Numbered from the stretch's first letter, positions 27,821-35,580 are shown. The stretch: DNA of 64,000 bases from Cardiocondyla obscurior (GCF_019399895.1 NC_091871.1:1-64000), one strand, 5' to 3'. The notes: generated by a model from the letters alone, not told the origin. Made by a program: numbers and translations.

Positions 27821-28020
27821 TTGCGCCGACTTATATCTAGTAGTTTAGCTTTATTTACGCCAACAAGGCTTCCACTTCCATGCGACCCGCAGCGCCGAAC
27901 GCCGCTACTCCTACCAACTTCCATTACCACCCAAGCGCTAGATGAAAAACAGCGCCGGTAAAGTCCGGGCTCAGTCTCACCGAAACGACAGTTTTAATCC
28001 TGACTGCAAATTTTTAACAT

Positions 28021-28053
28021 CTCTCTTCCAAGAGAGTTTATACCGCGTGCGGG
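28021..28053 (+). promoter_or_regulatory. Paired hairpins CTCTCT..AGAGAG and CCGCGTGCGG (alpha)
   Basis: CTCTCTTCCAAGAGAG is a 6-bp stem with a 4-nt loop. LTR A has CTCTCTAAGGAGAG at the same place: the stem is kept while the loop changes. The second hairpin, CCGC-GT-GCGG, follows 6 nt later and is also kept in LTR A (CCCGCGTGCGGG). Conservation of pairing rather than loop sequence suggests an RNA structure. Confidence 0.55.
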
Positions 28054-28287
28054 ACTAATAAATTAACGACATAAGTCTAACGAAATAAATTTAATTTCTA
28101 TATTCAATACTTTATAATTGTAACCAGTAGTGTAACGTAAAATTTAAAATTATATTTTAGTTGTTTTAAATTTCGTAATAACTTTAATGACATCTTAAAT
28201 CTCCTGCTTTATTCCAATTGCAATTGTTTCACAATTTTAATTATTAACAATATCTCAAAGACTCTGTGTGATTGACGATTAATTTCG

Positions 28288-28364
28288 GTGCAGCCGCACT
28301 GCACGTTTTTAAAAATCAATTTAACAGGCATTTTAGTGTTGGATGTGGTGCAGTTGCACTGCAC
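28288..28364 (+). promoter_or_regulatory. Twin 17-nt hairpins, 60 bp apart (alpha)
   Basis: GTGCAGCCGCACTGCAC and GTGCAGTTGCACTGCAC start exactly 60 nt apart. Both keep a 6-bp GTGCAG/CTGCAC stem, while the 5-nt loop differs (CCGCA, TTGCA). LTR A and LTR B have two copies with the same spacing upstream of the ORF1 start. Confidence 0.65.
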
Positions 28365-28424
28365 GCTTTAATCCTAAGATTTTTATTAATTTTATTTAAT
28401 ATTATAATATTTTTGTAAAACTTT

Positions 28425-28712
28425 ATGACAAATTCTAAAATCCGTTGCGGCGGTCGAAAATATCAGATTCAAAAAATAACCGCGTATAATCACGCTTTAA
28501 ACCGACATTCGAACGACGTACGCCCGCATTACCACTTGACGCCAATCACCTTTATTGTAAGGAAGCCAAGCCCAGCAGACATTCCAAAAGACGTTTCACA
28601 CAGGAGGGTTTACGAAAATCCACCCCAGAAGAAGAACGTGCATTGCGACGCCGAGTTTATCGAAACGCAGCGAAGACAATCAAAAGCAACGCAGTTTAAA
28701 TATCTGGAATGA
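28425..28712 (+). CDS. LTR-encoded ORF1 protein, alpha version (95 aa)
   Basis: An intact small ORF starting at ATG. By eye it is about two-thirds identical to LTR A ORF1, sharing MTNSK, GGRKYQI, KITAY, HALNRHS, DIPKD and CDAEFIETQR. The N-terminus is basic. No known family is recognised. The stop codon TGA lies directly before a GTAAGT, at the place where LTR A has its splice-donor-like site. Retention of the frame while the surrounding LTR DNA has diverged strongly indicates past coding constraint. Whether it is expressed now is unknown. Confidence 0.55.
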   Translation: MTNSKIRCGGRKYQIQKITAYNHALNRHSNDVRPHYHLTPITFIVRKPSPADIPKDVSHRRVYENPPQKKNVHCDAEFIETQRRQSKATQFKYLE

Positions 28713-28718
28713 GTAAGT
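28713..28718 (+). promoter_or_regulatory. Splice-donor-like GTAAGT at ORF1 end (alpha)
   Basis: GTAAGTAC occurs at the same relative place as in LTR A (GTAAGTAC) and beta (GTGAGT), although the flanks differ. An intron donor shared by LTR transcripts is inferred. No acceptor can be fixed from sequence alone. Confidence 0.45.
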
Positions 28719-29113
28719 ACAAATAACTCTTGCTATTAATTCTGTTGAACGTGTTTACGATATCCCAAATTTATTTGTATTCACTTAAACCTAACAAATA
28801 CTTTACTTTACTTTTTTACCCTACCTTCTGCTGTGTGGGTCGTGCTGATCTTTTATCTACCGCATCGCTAGCACTTAAACCCAAAATACTAAAATCTATC
28901 TTTTTACTTTAACTTCTGCTGTGAAGGTTGCGTGTTTGATTCTTTTAGCGAGCATTTAACTTAAAAGCTTACTTTTACCTTTTTATCCCGACTCCTGCTG
29001 TAAATGTCGTGATGTCAACCCTACCTTTACCGCATTGCATGCATTTTTATAAATAGCGTCTAGATTCTTATTTTGAATACGTGTGTTTATTTTATACTAT
29101 CCTAAGGTGTATA

Positions 29114-29590
29114 ATGTGCTTTTTCAGTCAACGTACCCCACAACACGTTTATAATATTTGTGACACTGCTTTATTAAATCTAACGCGAATTGAGTGATTG
29201 AAAACCGGATTTTGCGTACATGAATTGTATAGGCGTTACCGCGAAACTCGTAATATTTATTGCCTATTTTGTGCAGTTAACGTCGATAGATTCAAAGGTA
29301 GTTTTACTCTTGTTACTAATTATTACCTTTGTCTTGAAACGTTCCGCGTTTTACAAAAATGTTACGGTTGCAGATTAACTTTAAAGTGTTTTGAACTTTA
29401 TTTAAATTGCGATCATTGCCGGTTAGTCCATCGTAATTTTTCTTGGTATTTAAATCTCAGCAATGATCAAGTCTCTCTACAGAATAATCCCGTCAAAATA
29501 TTTATAGAAAGTCTGACTACCATTCAATTCATTTTAATAAATGTGTCTACGACACTCTCATGTACGGATACCTGTTCGCGTTTATTTTAA
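29114..29590 (+). pseudogene. LTR-encoded ORF2 relative (alpha), one in-frame TGA
   Basis: Starts ATGTGC, like ORF2 of LTR A. It reads through TALLNLT to an in-frame TGA at 29,195-29,197, then continues in the same frame with CVHELYRRYRETR, YCLFC, CYGCRLTLK and CDHCRLVHRNF to 29,590. The stop replaces the conserved Trp codon (TGG) of intact ORF2. The Cys-x2-Cys pairs match the intact protein. It is either a single-mutation pseudogene or a readthrough gene. The first is more likely. Confidence 0.55.
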
Positions 29591-29599
29591 AGATTTAAC

Positions 29600-29960
29600 T
29601 AGATTGGTTTTTAATTGATTGGCTCACGCTTGATGTGAGACCAGATATCGTTATTTCGAGCAGAAAATTACGCGTCTTTCATTTTGTGAACGGTGTATGC
29701 GTAGAACCGGAATCTTATTACCGATTTTGTCCGCGTACACTCGCATTAATTACTTATTGGATTTAATTGTGGCAAACGCGAGTGTAGTAGTTGTGGTGTT
29801 TTAATTGTTGATTCTCGCAACGTCTGGCAGTGCTTAAAGTGTCGAGAAACTATTCTGTTATTTTTGAATTACCTCGAGCGAAATCGCATCAAGCAGCCGT
29901 ACTTGGATAACGAACCTACCATAATCGTTATAGATTATCAAAAAGTTCCCACAAAATAAA
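29600..29960 (+). pseudogene. ORF3 relative (alpha), degenerate
   Basis: A frame containing matches to ORF3 (RYRYFEQKITRLSFC, CERCM) is interrupted by stops and indels. The closing part (YLDNEPTIIVIDYQ-like) can be followed to about 29,955. It is followed by the LTR-end block. Confidence 0.45.
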
Positions 29961-30056
29961 TTCAGTTTTTACCTAGTCAAAATATCGCGATCTTATTATT
30001 GCCTAGGCCCGTGGTCCGAAACCGTTATAAACGCCCGCGACCACCGAGACGTAACA

Positions 30057-31405
30057 ACTGTTAGTTTTTAATTATTTCCATAAATTCAAAAATTTTTTTA
30101 ATTTTTGGTGTCAAAGATCTTGGAGTGTTTAAGATAGTAAAAGTTTTTGCAGTGTCTGAAATAGGAGATGCGTCTAAAGTTAAATCTGTTGTGTCTATTA
30201 CTGGCGGAGTCGGTGGTCTCAAAAATCGTTAAAATTGTCGTATTTGCAAAGGTGTTAGAAATGTTTTGCTTTTAATAAATAGTAATTTTGGTTTTGCCTT
30301 TTCTGCCGCTGCTTTTCTTTTCAAAAATTTTATCCGGGCGCGTTTACGTTTGCCGGCTCTGTGTTTTAAATTTCAGATTTTCTAAGATAAAAGGAAAAGA
30401 TATGATAAGCGATTTTAGCAATTAAAATGCTTACGCTTGAGGATAATGTTGTGGAGTGTTGTGAAGGCGGCGGTGTAGCAGATGAATGGTAACGCCTTAG
30501 TCTAAGAGCGGAATAGCTATTGCTAGCTTTTGCTGGTGTAAGTGTAATGTAAAGTTAATAAAATTTGTGTTTATGTAACGCGGTATGGCCGCTTGTGTTA
30601 GTGTAATAAAATAAAGAAGAATAATAAAAATTATAGAAAAGACTTGGTCATCGGAGCAATCGCTTGTGGCGCAATTCTCGATTCTAGCGCTATCGTGTTA
30701 CGGCACAAAGCGGAGTAGCTCTTCAGAACTGGATGGGTTTGTAAAATAAAGATTTGTATGATTCGCCGGGCTAGAGAGACGCTCGTCGATGCTATTGCTT
30801 GTCTTGCTGATAGTACATGAACGCTTTCGCCTCTCAAGCAATGTAGCAATTCAAACGTTAACGCTTATGGAGCGGTCCAGCGCTTCAATATCGTCGCTAA
30901 TAAAGCGGAGTAGCACTTTAAAACACTCTTTCGCTTGGCGGGTCTCACACGTTTGCTTCACTTTACAAACCCGAATTAAAAAAAGAAAATAGAAATAAAA
31001 TGGATCAGCAGAGTAGCAATTATATGAATGCCCCTATAAAGCAAGTGGAATTAAAGTGTATTTATTTTTTAAAATGAGAACACATGGACGCTGTCGCCTG
31101 TTAACAAAATTCATAGACGTTGAGTCATATGGAGCGAATTTGCATACGCTCAAACTGACTAGTAGCGCATCAACGTTAAGTGTCAATGGGGCAAGTGTTA
31201 GCGCATCAATGTCACAAATTTGAAAAGAATAAATTACTCAGAGTTTGTGCTAATGGGGCAAAGTCACACCGACATGCTAACGCTAAATTTAGGATTAAAA
31301 TTAAACGACGTAGAGACCAAATAGTGTAACCGTTGACTCGATCACTGATTATAATATTTAATGCAATAAAAAACAATACAATATAATTGGTAATCGATTC
31401 GCGTT
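30057..31405. other. AT-rich intergenic stretch with one short inverted repeat
   Basis: No convincing gene. GGGTTTGTAAAATAAAG near 30,735 is inverted as CTTCACTTTACAAACCC near 30,956-30,972. AAAGCGGAGTAGC occurs directly repeated near 30,707 and 30,901. This may be a decayed small transposon, but no terminal motif or target duplication could be fixed. Short open frames on both strands here look random. Confidence 0.45.
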
Positions 31406-31558
31406 TGTTACGACCCCACAACACATAGTTAATAAGAAACGCTACGCCTAAGAAATTTTTCGCCTTTTTACTTGTATGACACTTCTAATCTATTTTAGAC
31501 CTATAAGAATTAATCTACTTAGACGCATGTGCGTCAATATACCACTTCGTAAACACAT

Positions 31559-31565
31559 TATATAA
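31559..31565 (+). promoter_or_regulatory. TATA box of the LTR promoter (LTR A)
   Basis: TATATAA followed by G, 154 bp inside the LTR and conserved in the other LTRs. Transcription would start about 25-30 bp downstream, giving a U3 of only about 180 bp. No initiator could be assigned. Confidence 0.5.
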
Positions 31566-31622
31566 GAATAGCATTAAGCATAAGATAGTATTGCGTAATC
31601 GTATTGCGTACCACATGGACCT

Positions 31623-31772
31623 GCGTCATCGCCTACGTCATCACCCCACGCAATAGCCAGCAGAGCATACGCGTCATCGCCCCACCAACAGTCAGCGGCG
31701 GCGCGCGCATTATCCCCACCTGCGTCATCGCCCCATCAACGGCCAGCGGCGGCGCGCGCATCACCCCCACCG
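31623..31772 (+). repeat. GC-rich ~51-bp tandem repeats in LTR A
   Basis: Two close copies (from about 31,671 and 31,722) begin GCGTCATCGCCCCA and contain CAGCGGCGGCGCGCGCAT. A third, diverged copy precedes them. Each contains a CGTCA half-site of the CRE/AP-1 type. They lie just downstream of the TATA box and could act as enhancer or 5' leader repeats. Confidence 0.7.
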
Positions 31773-31864
31773 TCAGCCAACGACGATGGAGGGGATCAAA
31801 CCAAAGGAGGCCCATGCATGAGCTGGAGAGCTCACTTCGTACCCAGTTCTAAGTCGAGTCACAT

Positions 31865-31895
31865 CTCTCTAAGGAGAGTCCATCCCGCGTGCGGG
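31865..31895 (+). promoter_or_regulatory. Paired hairpins (LTR A)
   Basis: CTCTCTAAGGAGAG followed by CCCGCGTGCGGG. The same pair with changed loop sequence is present in alpha, which supports a conserved RNA or DNA structure. Confidence 0.55.
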
Positions 31896-32100
31896 TCCTT
31901 TACTATTTTCTTCTAGTTCGTACTTATATCTTAAACCTTATTCTTGTATAACCAACATTATTGTAACGTAACTTTAGAATATATACTTATTGTTAATTCT
32001 ACATCGTGTGCTTAGATTCAGTGATACCTTACCTCACCTTAATCCAACAGTTTCACTATTTGCTATATCTATTAACCTGTGTGATTGAAGATTGATTTCG

Positions 32101-32177
32101 GTGCAGCCGCACTGCACGTCTTCGAGATTCAGTCTAACAGGTATTCCTGTGTTGGAAGTGGTGCAGCCGCACTGCAC
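32101..32177 (+). promoter_or_regulatory. Twin 17-nt hairpins, 60 bp apart (LTR A)
   Basis: Two identical copies of GTGCAGCCGCACTGCAC start at 32,101 and 32,161. The first is further bracketed by GAAGA and TCTTC, which could extend the stem past a bulge. They precede the ORF1 ATG by about 50-130 nt and would lie in the transcript leader. Their function is unknown. A protein-binding RNA element is an inference. Confidence 0.65.
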
Positions 32178-32229
32178 GCTTTCTGCCTGGAATCTTTAGT
32201 TAACTTATTCACATTCTGTGAAACTACCC

Positions 32230-32541
32230 ATGACAAACTCTAAATCACGACGCGGCGGCCGTAAATATCAAATACGTAAAATCACCGCGTATTATCACGC
32301 GCTAAATAGACACTCTTGTGGAACTTCGATCTATCATCTGAAGCCGATCACCTACGTCATAAAGAGGCCTTCCTTGAACGACATCCCGAAGGACGACCCA
32401 CGCAGGAGAGCCTACGAAAATCTACCTCAGAAGGAAGTCAAGGACTGCGACGCTGAATTCATAGAAACGCAGAGGAAGCAATCAAAAGCAGCACAGATGA
32501 GATGCCGAGATTGGGTAAGTACCTGCCAACCTCATTTGTAA
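32230..32541 (+). CDS. LTR-encoded ORF1: basic 103-aa protein (LTR A)
   Basis: The start at the ATG of MTNSK is chosen because alpha starts at the same codon. An in-frame GTG 12 nt upstream is not conserved as a start. The N-terminus is basic (SRRGGRKYQIRK), followed by the conserved KITAYYHALNRHS, PITYV, DIPKD and CDAEFIETQR. There are no membrane segments and no recognised family. The last ten residues lie beyond a GTAAGT donor-like site, so the true product may continue into another exon. A basic N-terminus with a conserved structured leader nearby suggests RNA binding, but this is unproven. Confidence 0.6.
   Translation: MTNSKSRRGGRKYQIRKITAYYHALNRHSCGTSIYHLKPITYVIKRPSLNDIPKDDPRRRAYENLPQKEVKDCDAEFIETQRKQSKAAQMRCRDWVSTCQPHL
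32515..32520 (+). promoter_or_regulatory. Splice-donor-like GTAAGT inside ORF1 (LTR A)
   Basis: GG|GTAAGTACC, a good match to the eukaryotic donor consensus. It is conserved in position in LTRs B-D, gamma, alpha (GTAAGT) and beta (GTGAGT). In a provirus it would lie in the 5' leader and could serve the env subgenomic mRNA. Confidence 0.5.
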
Positions 32542-32559
32542 TGTTTGTCTTAAACGGAA

Positions 32560-33045
32560 ATGTGCCCGCCGAGTCAGGCTAATTACTGTAGAATCAACGA
32601 AAGAAACTACGCGTTAATAAATCTAACTGCTACTAGATCAGAGTGGATAGCAAACGCTTGCTGTGTCCATAAAATATACCGACGACATCGCGAAACTCGT
32701 GAGCTATATTGTCTCGGTTGTGCACCCTTAATAGACTCCTTCAAATCCAACTTCGTGCACGTCGTCGATCATTACCTGTATTTTGGGAACGCTCCTAATA
32801 CATTAAAGTGTCGCGAGTGTAGAATAAAATTAGAGCTGTCGGAAGCTTACACAAATTGTGGCGTTTGCCCCTTAGTTCATCGCGATTTTATACGTTATCT
32901 TGAATTAAGCGGAGATACAGTATATTTGCTAGGAGAACCAGTAGAAATATTCATCGATCATATAGGAATCTCAGTAAAAGAACGTAAATGTGCCCAAATC
33001 GACCCCGTCCTCGAATGCCCGTTAGTACAGCTCCTTTGGGATTAA
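32560..33045 (+). CDS. LTR-encoded ORF2: Cys-rich zinc-binding-like protein (LTR A)
   Basis: Starts ATGTGCCCG (MCPPSQ). Core motifs are LNLTATRSEW, CCVHKIYRRHRETR, YCLGC, CREC-x12-CGVCPLVH (numbering by pattern), and RDFIRYLE with YLLGEPVEIFI. The paired Cys-x2-Cys and His suggest one or two structural zinc sites. In LTRs B and D the protein is 140 aa. In LTR A a 5-nt deletion near the 3' end shifts the last part, giving 161 aa with a foreign tail that overlaps ORF3. No known family is recognised. It resembles ORF3 along its length. Confidence 0.6.
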   Translation: MCPPSQANYCRINERNYALINLTATRSEWIANACCVHKIYRRHRETRELYCLGCAPLIDSFKSNFVHVVDHYLYFGNAPNTLKCRECRIKLELSEAYTNCGVCPLVHRDFIRYLELSGDTVYLLGEPVEIFIDHIGISVKERKCAQIDPVLECPLVQLLWD

Positions 33046-33416
33046 CCAGAGCAGTTATCAATTGGTTGCTCCAAGCTAGGTGCGAGATCAGATACCGTCA
33101 CTTCGAACAAAAGGTTACGCGTCTTCCCTTTTGCCGTAGATGCATGCTTAATTCCGGATACCCGACTTCAGAATTTGATTACGTACCGTCTCATCGCATC
33201 CTTATCGGAATACGTAGCGGAGAATACGAATGTAGCAATTGTGGTGTTTTAATAGCAGATTCACATAATATCCGACATTGCCCCTTGTGTATAGAAACGA
33301 TAGATCGTTTTCTAGATTACCTTGACGAAAATCCGAAAGATCAACCATATTTAGACAGTGAACCGACCATAATCACTATTGTATACCGGAGATTACCAGT
33401 GCCAGATGCCTCATAA
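32988..33416 (+). CDS. LTR-encoded ORF3: Cys-rich paralogue of ORF2, 142 aa (LTR A)
   Basis: Starts ATGTGCCC like ORF2, and follows the same order of motifs: APLGLTRAVINW, RCEIRYRHFEQ, FCRRC, YECSNC-x12-CPLC, then RFLDYLDENP and YLDSEPTIITI. The three Cys-x2-Cys pairs with neighbouring His suggest zinc binding. TAA lies directly before the ATG in its own frame, so it is not a simple continuation of ORF2. Reinitiation, splicing or a separate transcript is possible. It ends just before the AATAAA. It is identical to the LTR B/D versions except for one residue (NPKD/NPED). Confidence 0.6.
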   Translation: MCPNRPRPRMPVSTAPLGLTRAVINWLLQARCEIRYRHFEQKVTRLPFCRRCMLNSGYPTSEFDYVPSHRILIGIRSGEYECSNCGVLIADSHNIRHCPLCIETIDRFLDYLDENPKDQPYLDSEPTIITIVYRRLPVPDAS

Positions 33417-33423
33417 ACTGTAA

Positions 33424-33429
33424 AATAAA
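33424..33429 (+). terminator. Polyadenylation signal AATAAA of the LTR
   Basis: AATAAA eight nt after the ORF3 stop and 135 nt before the LTR end. It is conserved in LTRs B, C and D (TTTATT on the plus strand). It would place the R/U5 border near 33,445, so R may span about 1.85 kb and include all three ORFs. Confidence 0.55.
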
Positions 33430-33564
33430 TATTTCATGGTCCGAGCGAGTAAAAGAATCCCTTGATCGGAAGCCTTAACACGCTGAACTTTCTTGATCCC
33501 ATAAATGCCTAAGACCCGCGGTTCGAAATTGTTTTGAAACATCCGCAATCGCCGGGACGTAACA

Positions 33565-33884
33565 CGTTTAAGGTAAGTTGTCATAGATTTATACTATTAG
33601 TTTTAATTAAATTTTTAATTGAAATTGCAATAGCTTACAAAAATGAATTAAATTTAAAATAGAATTGACCACGGTAGCTAATTTAAGTGTAATTTCTTAG
33701 GTTTAAAAAGTGAATAAAACTTACGTTGTTAATGTTAGAAAAAATTAATATTCTGAGGCGTTAATTGATCTTAAATGTAACCACCGGCCTGTGAATGTAG
33801 TTCCAGGTTTTGGATGTTTTACGAAAATAATCCTTGAAATAGAACAATAGAACTAAGCGAAGTTGCAAGTGTATTGCTAACGCT
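33565..33884. other. AT-rich spacer between LTR A and the tandem 16-kb unit
   Basis: No gene or repeat recognised. It ends where similarity to the sequence following LTR C (49,939 onward) begins. Confidence 0.55.
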
Positions 33885-34110
33885 CTCACAAAACTAAGTC
33901 CTAATGACAGGTATAGAGAATAGACTGGCACAGACGATGTGCACTGTATGACTGATTAAATCCGACTGGCACCGGAGCGGGGCACCGCTTGAGCTTATTA
34001 CGATTGTCTCGAGGTTTGCGCATAGTGTCGGCATTGTTCATTTTCAAAACGAAAGATGTTGAGTCTTTGTCGATAAAATATTTTTTACTATCGGCAACCT
34101 AAAATGTATT

Positions 34111-34440
34111 TTGCAAAATTCTTGCGGATGTTGGGATTTAGTTTTTAGACAACGAGATAAACACAAATTCCAAATTCGCAAAATTACGGCTTATTACCAC
34201 GCGTTGAATCGACGATCGCGCGGCAACCCCAAAATCATTAATCACCTACAATACCGCCAAACACCAATCAGTGTGGTTCTAAAAAAGCCGAACTTAGACA
34301 ACATCTTAAACACGATTCTTGCAGGCAGGCGTACGAAAACCATTTACGAAAGAACGCCATATTCTGCAACTTCATCAAGGAACAAAAAAAAAACACCGCA
34401 AAGTACAGTCGAAAAGCCAGCAGTGAGTAAACCAAACTAA
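34111..34440 (+). pseudogene. ORF1 relative (beta)
   Basis: From about residue 19 the frame matches ORF1: KFQIRKITAYYHALNRRSRG, TPISVVLKKPNLDNI. The N-terminal start of the family (MTNSK) is not visible and the first residues are unrelated. The C-terminal half is divergent and Lys/Ser/Thr-rich. CA|GTGAGT at 34,423 marks the donor-like site. The second copy (about 50.2 kb) differs by several indels that change the frame, so this is probably not maintained. Confidence 0.45.
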
Positions 34441-34729
34441 TAGTTACATTAATTTCTTTGTGCATTTGCTCCGCAAGTCACATCCGACTAGACTAGCTTA
34501 TTCTTGTTCAGACTTGCTCAACTTTTTTCAACTTTCACTTTACCCTATTGTTCTGTGATATTTCCTAACTTTCATTTTTTTATTTTTTGGTCCTATTGTC
34601 ATTCGGCACTCTGCAGTGAAGGTTGTTTTTACTTTTTCTCCTGGCTTGTAGAAATTTGGTAAAATTTTGTGCATGATTATTTTAAATTTTATTTGCATCA
34701 ATGAAACTTGATTTTTGTCATTATGTATA

Positions 34730-35160
34730 ATGTGCCTGTCCTATCGATCCGTGTCACAGCACACTAGTAATACTCGCGACACGGCTCTATTAAACTCGAC
34801 TCATACGCTAACTGAATAGTTAGACACAGGCCGCTGTGTCCATAAAGTATATAGACGGCATCGCAAAACTCGCGATAATTATTGTTTAATTTGCGCACTC
34901 GACGCTGATAGACTTAAAATCATTTTTGTTCTCGTTACCGGACATTATCTTTGTTTGGGACTTTCCTATAATTCTTTAAGGTGCCATCACTGTAAAATAA
35001 TTTTAGAAATTTTTGAGTCGTATTAAGATTGTGATTACTGCCGATTAGTACGTCGCGATTTTTCCCGTTGTTTAACCTTGAGTGAAGATAGAATATTTTT
35101 TTAAAACAATTCCGTTGAGATTTTTATAGAAACTTTAACTACGGTTTAGTTTACATTAAT
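34730..35160 (+). pseudogene. ORF2 relative (beta), TAG at the conserved Trp codon
   Basis: Starts ATGTGCCTG, reads to TALLNSTHTLTE, then TAG at 34,817-34,819. It continues in frame with CVHKVYRRHRKTRDNYC and CHHCKIILEIFESY, followed by further stops. The TAG stands exactly where intact ORF2 has Trp and where alpha has TGA. Confidence 0.5.
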
Positions 35161-35164
35161 AAAT

Positions 35165-35580
35165 ATGTCCAAGGCAACCTTGCGCGCGTGCATCCACCTG
35201 TAAAATCTCGTTGGATTTAACTAGAGTAATTATAACTGGCTAGCTCATGCCACTTGCGAAATCAGGTATTTATTGTATGAGCAAAAGGTAACGCGTCTTT
35301 TTTTTTGCCGGAGGTGTATGCTTAGATCTGGGCAACTTTCTTCGGACTTTTATTACATACCATCACATAAAATCAACATCGGCTTAAGTCAAAGGAAATA
35401 CGAATGCAGTAACTGCGGTGTGCTTGTCGCGATTCGCGAAATATCAGACATTGCCCACTGTGTTAAAAAGCAATATTGTTATTTCTAAATTACTTTAAGC
35501 AAAACCCGCAGGATCAACTTTACTTAAATAGCAAAGCGACTATTATTTGTATTAAATATCAAAGAGTTGCCTTAACGTAA
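35165..35580 (+). pseudogene. ORF3 relative (beta), degenerate
   Basis: Begins ATGTCC after TAAAT. It contains stops, then an open part (35,273-35,488) with YEQKVTRLFFCRRCM, IPSHKINIGL and YECSNCGVLVA. A frameshift follows and HCVKK. The closing part matches YLxSxxTIICI. Clearly homologous to ORF3, and broken. Confidence 0.5.

Larger units (their letters stand above)
27820..30056 (+). mobile_element. Old diverged LTR (alpha), same superfamily as LTR A
   Basis: It shares in order with LTR A: a CTCTCT/AGAGAG hairpin plus CCGCGTGCGG (28,021-28,053), twin GTGCAG/CTGCAC hairpins 60 bp apart, ORF1 starting MTNSK, a GTAAGT at the ORF1 end, ORF2 and ORF3 remnants, the TGCCTAGGCCCGTGGTCCGAAACCG block, and an end in ACGTAACA. 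DNA identity is low except in these blocks, so it is an old or separate subfamily. It is probably a solo LTR or a fragment, since no internal sequence follows. The left boundary is uncertain. Confidence 0.75.
31406..33564 (+). mobile_element. Solo LTR A (2,159 bp), forward, complete
   Basis: Begins TGTTACGACCCC and ends GGGACGTAACA, with TGTTACG/CGTAACA inverted ends (5'-TG...CA-3'). It matches the LTRs of the minus-strand proviruses over its whole length with only scattered differences. It holds a TATA box, GC-rich 51-bp repeats, hairpins, three ORFs and AATAAA. Inferred promoter and poly(A) positions put most of the LTR in a long R region. A 2.16-kb LTR is long for a Gypsy element. Confidence 0.92.
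31402..33568. repeat. 4-bp target-site duplication CGTT around solo LTR A
   Basis: CGTT precedes the TGTTACG end and CGTT follows the CGTAACA end. A 4-bp duplication is within the 4-6 bp normal for Ty3/Gypsy integrases. It shows that LTR A is a complete solo LTR made by LTR-LTR recombination of an inserted provirus. Confidence 0.8.

Noticed and set aside
28730..28912. 60-codon hydrophobic frame after ORF1 in alpha
   Set aside because: It lies in the presumed intron between ORF1 and ORF2 and has no counterpart in LTR A.
30631..31424. Small ORFs in the AT-rich stretch before LTR A
   Set aside because: Random-looking composition, overlapping on both strands, no motif.
31604..31852. ORFs in the GC-rich part of the LTRs (also minus strand at 39.4-39.7, 49.5-49.75 and 55.4-55.7 kb)
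   Set aside because: Translation of the 51-bp tandem repeats. Not conserved in alpha or beta and open in several frames.
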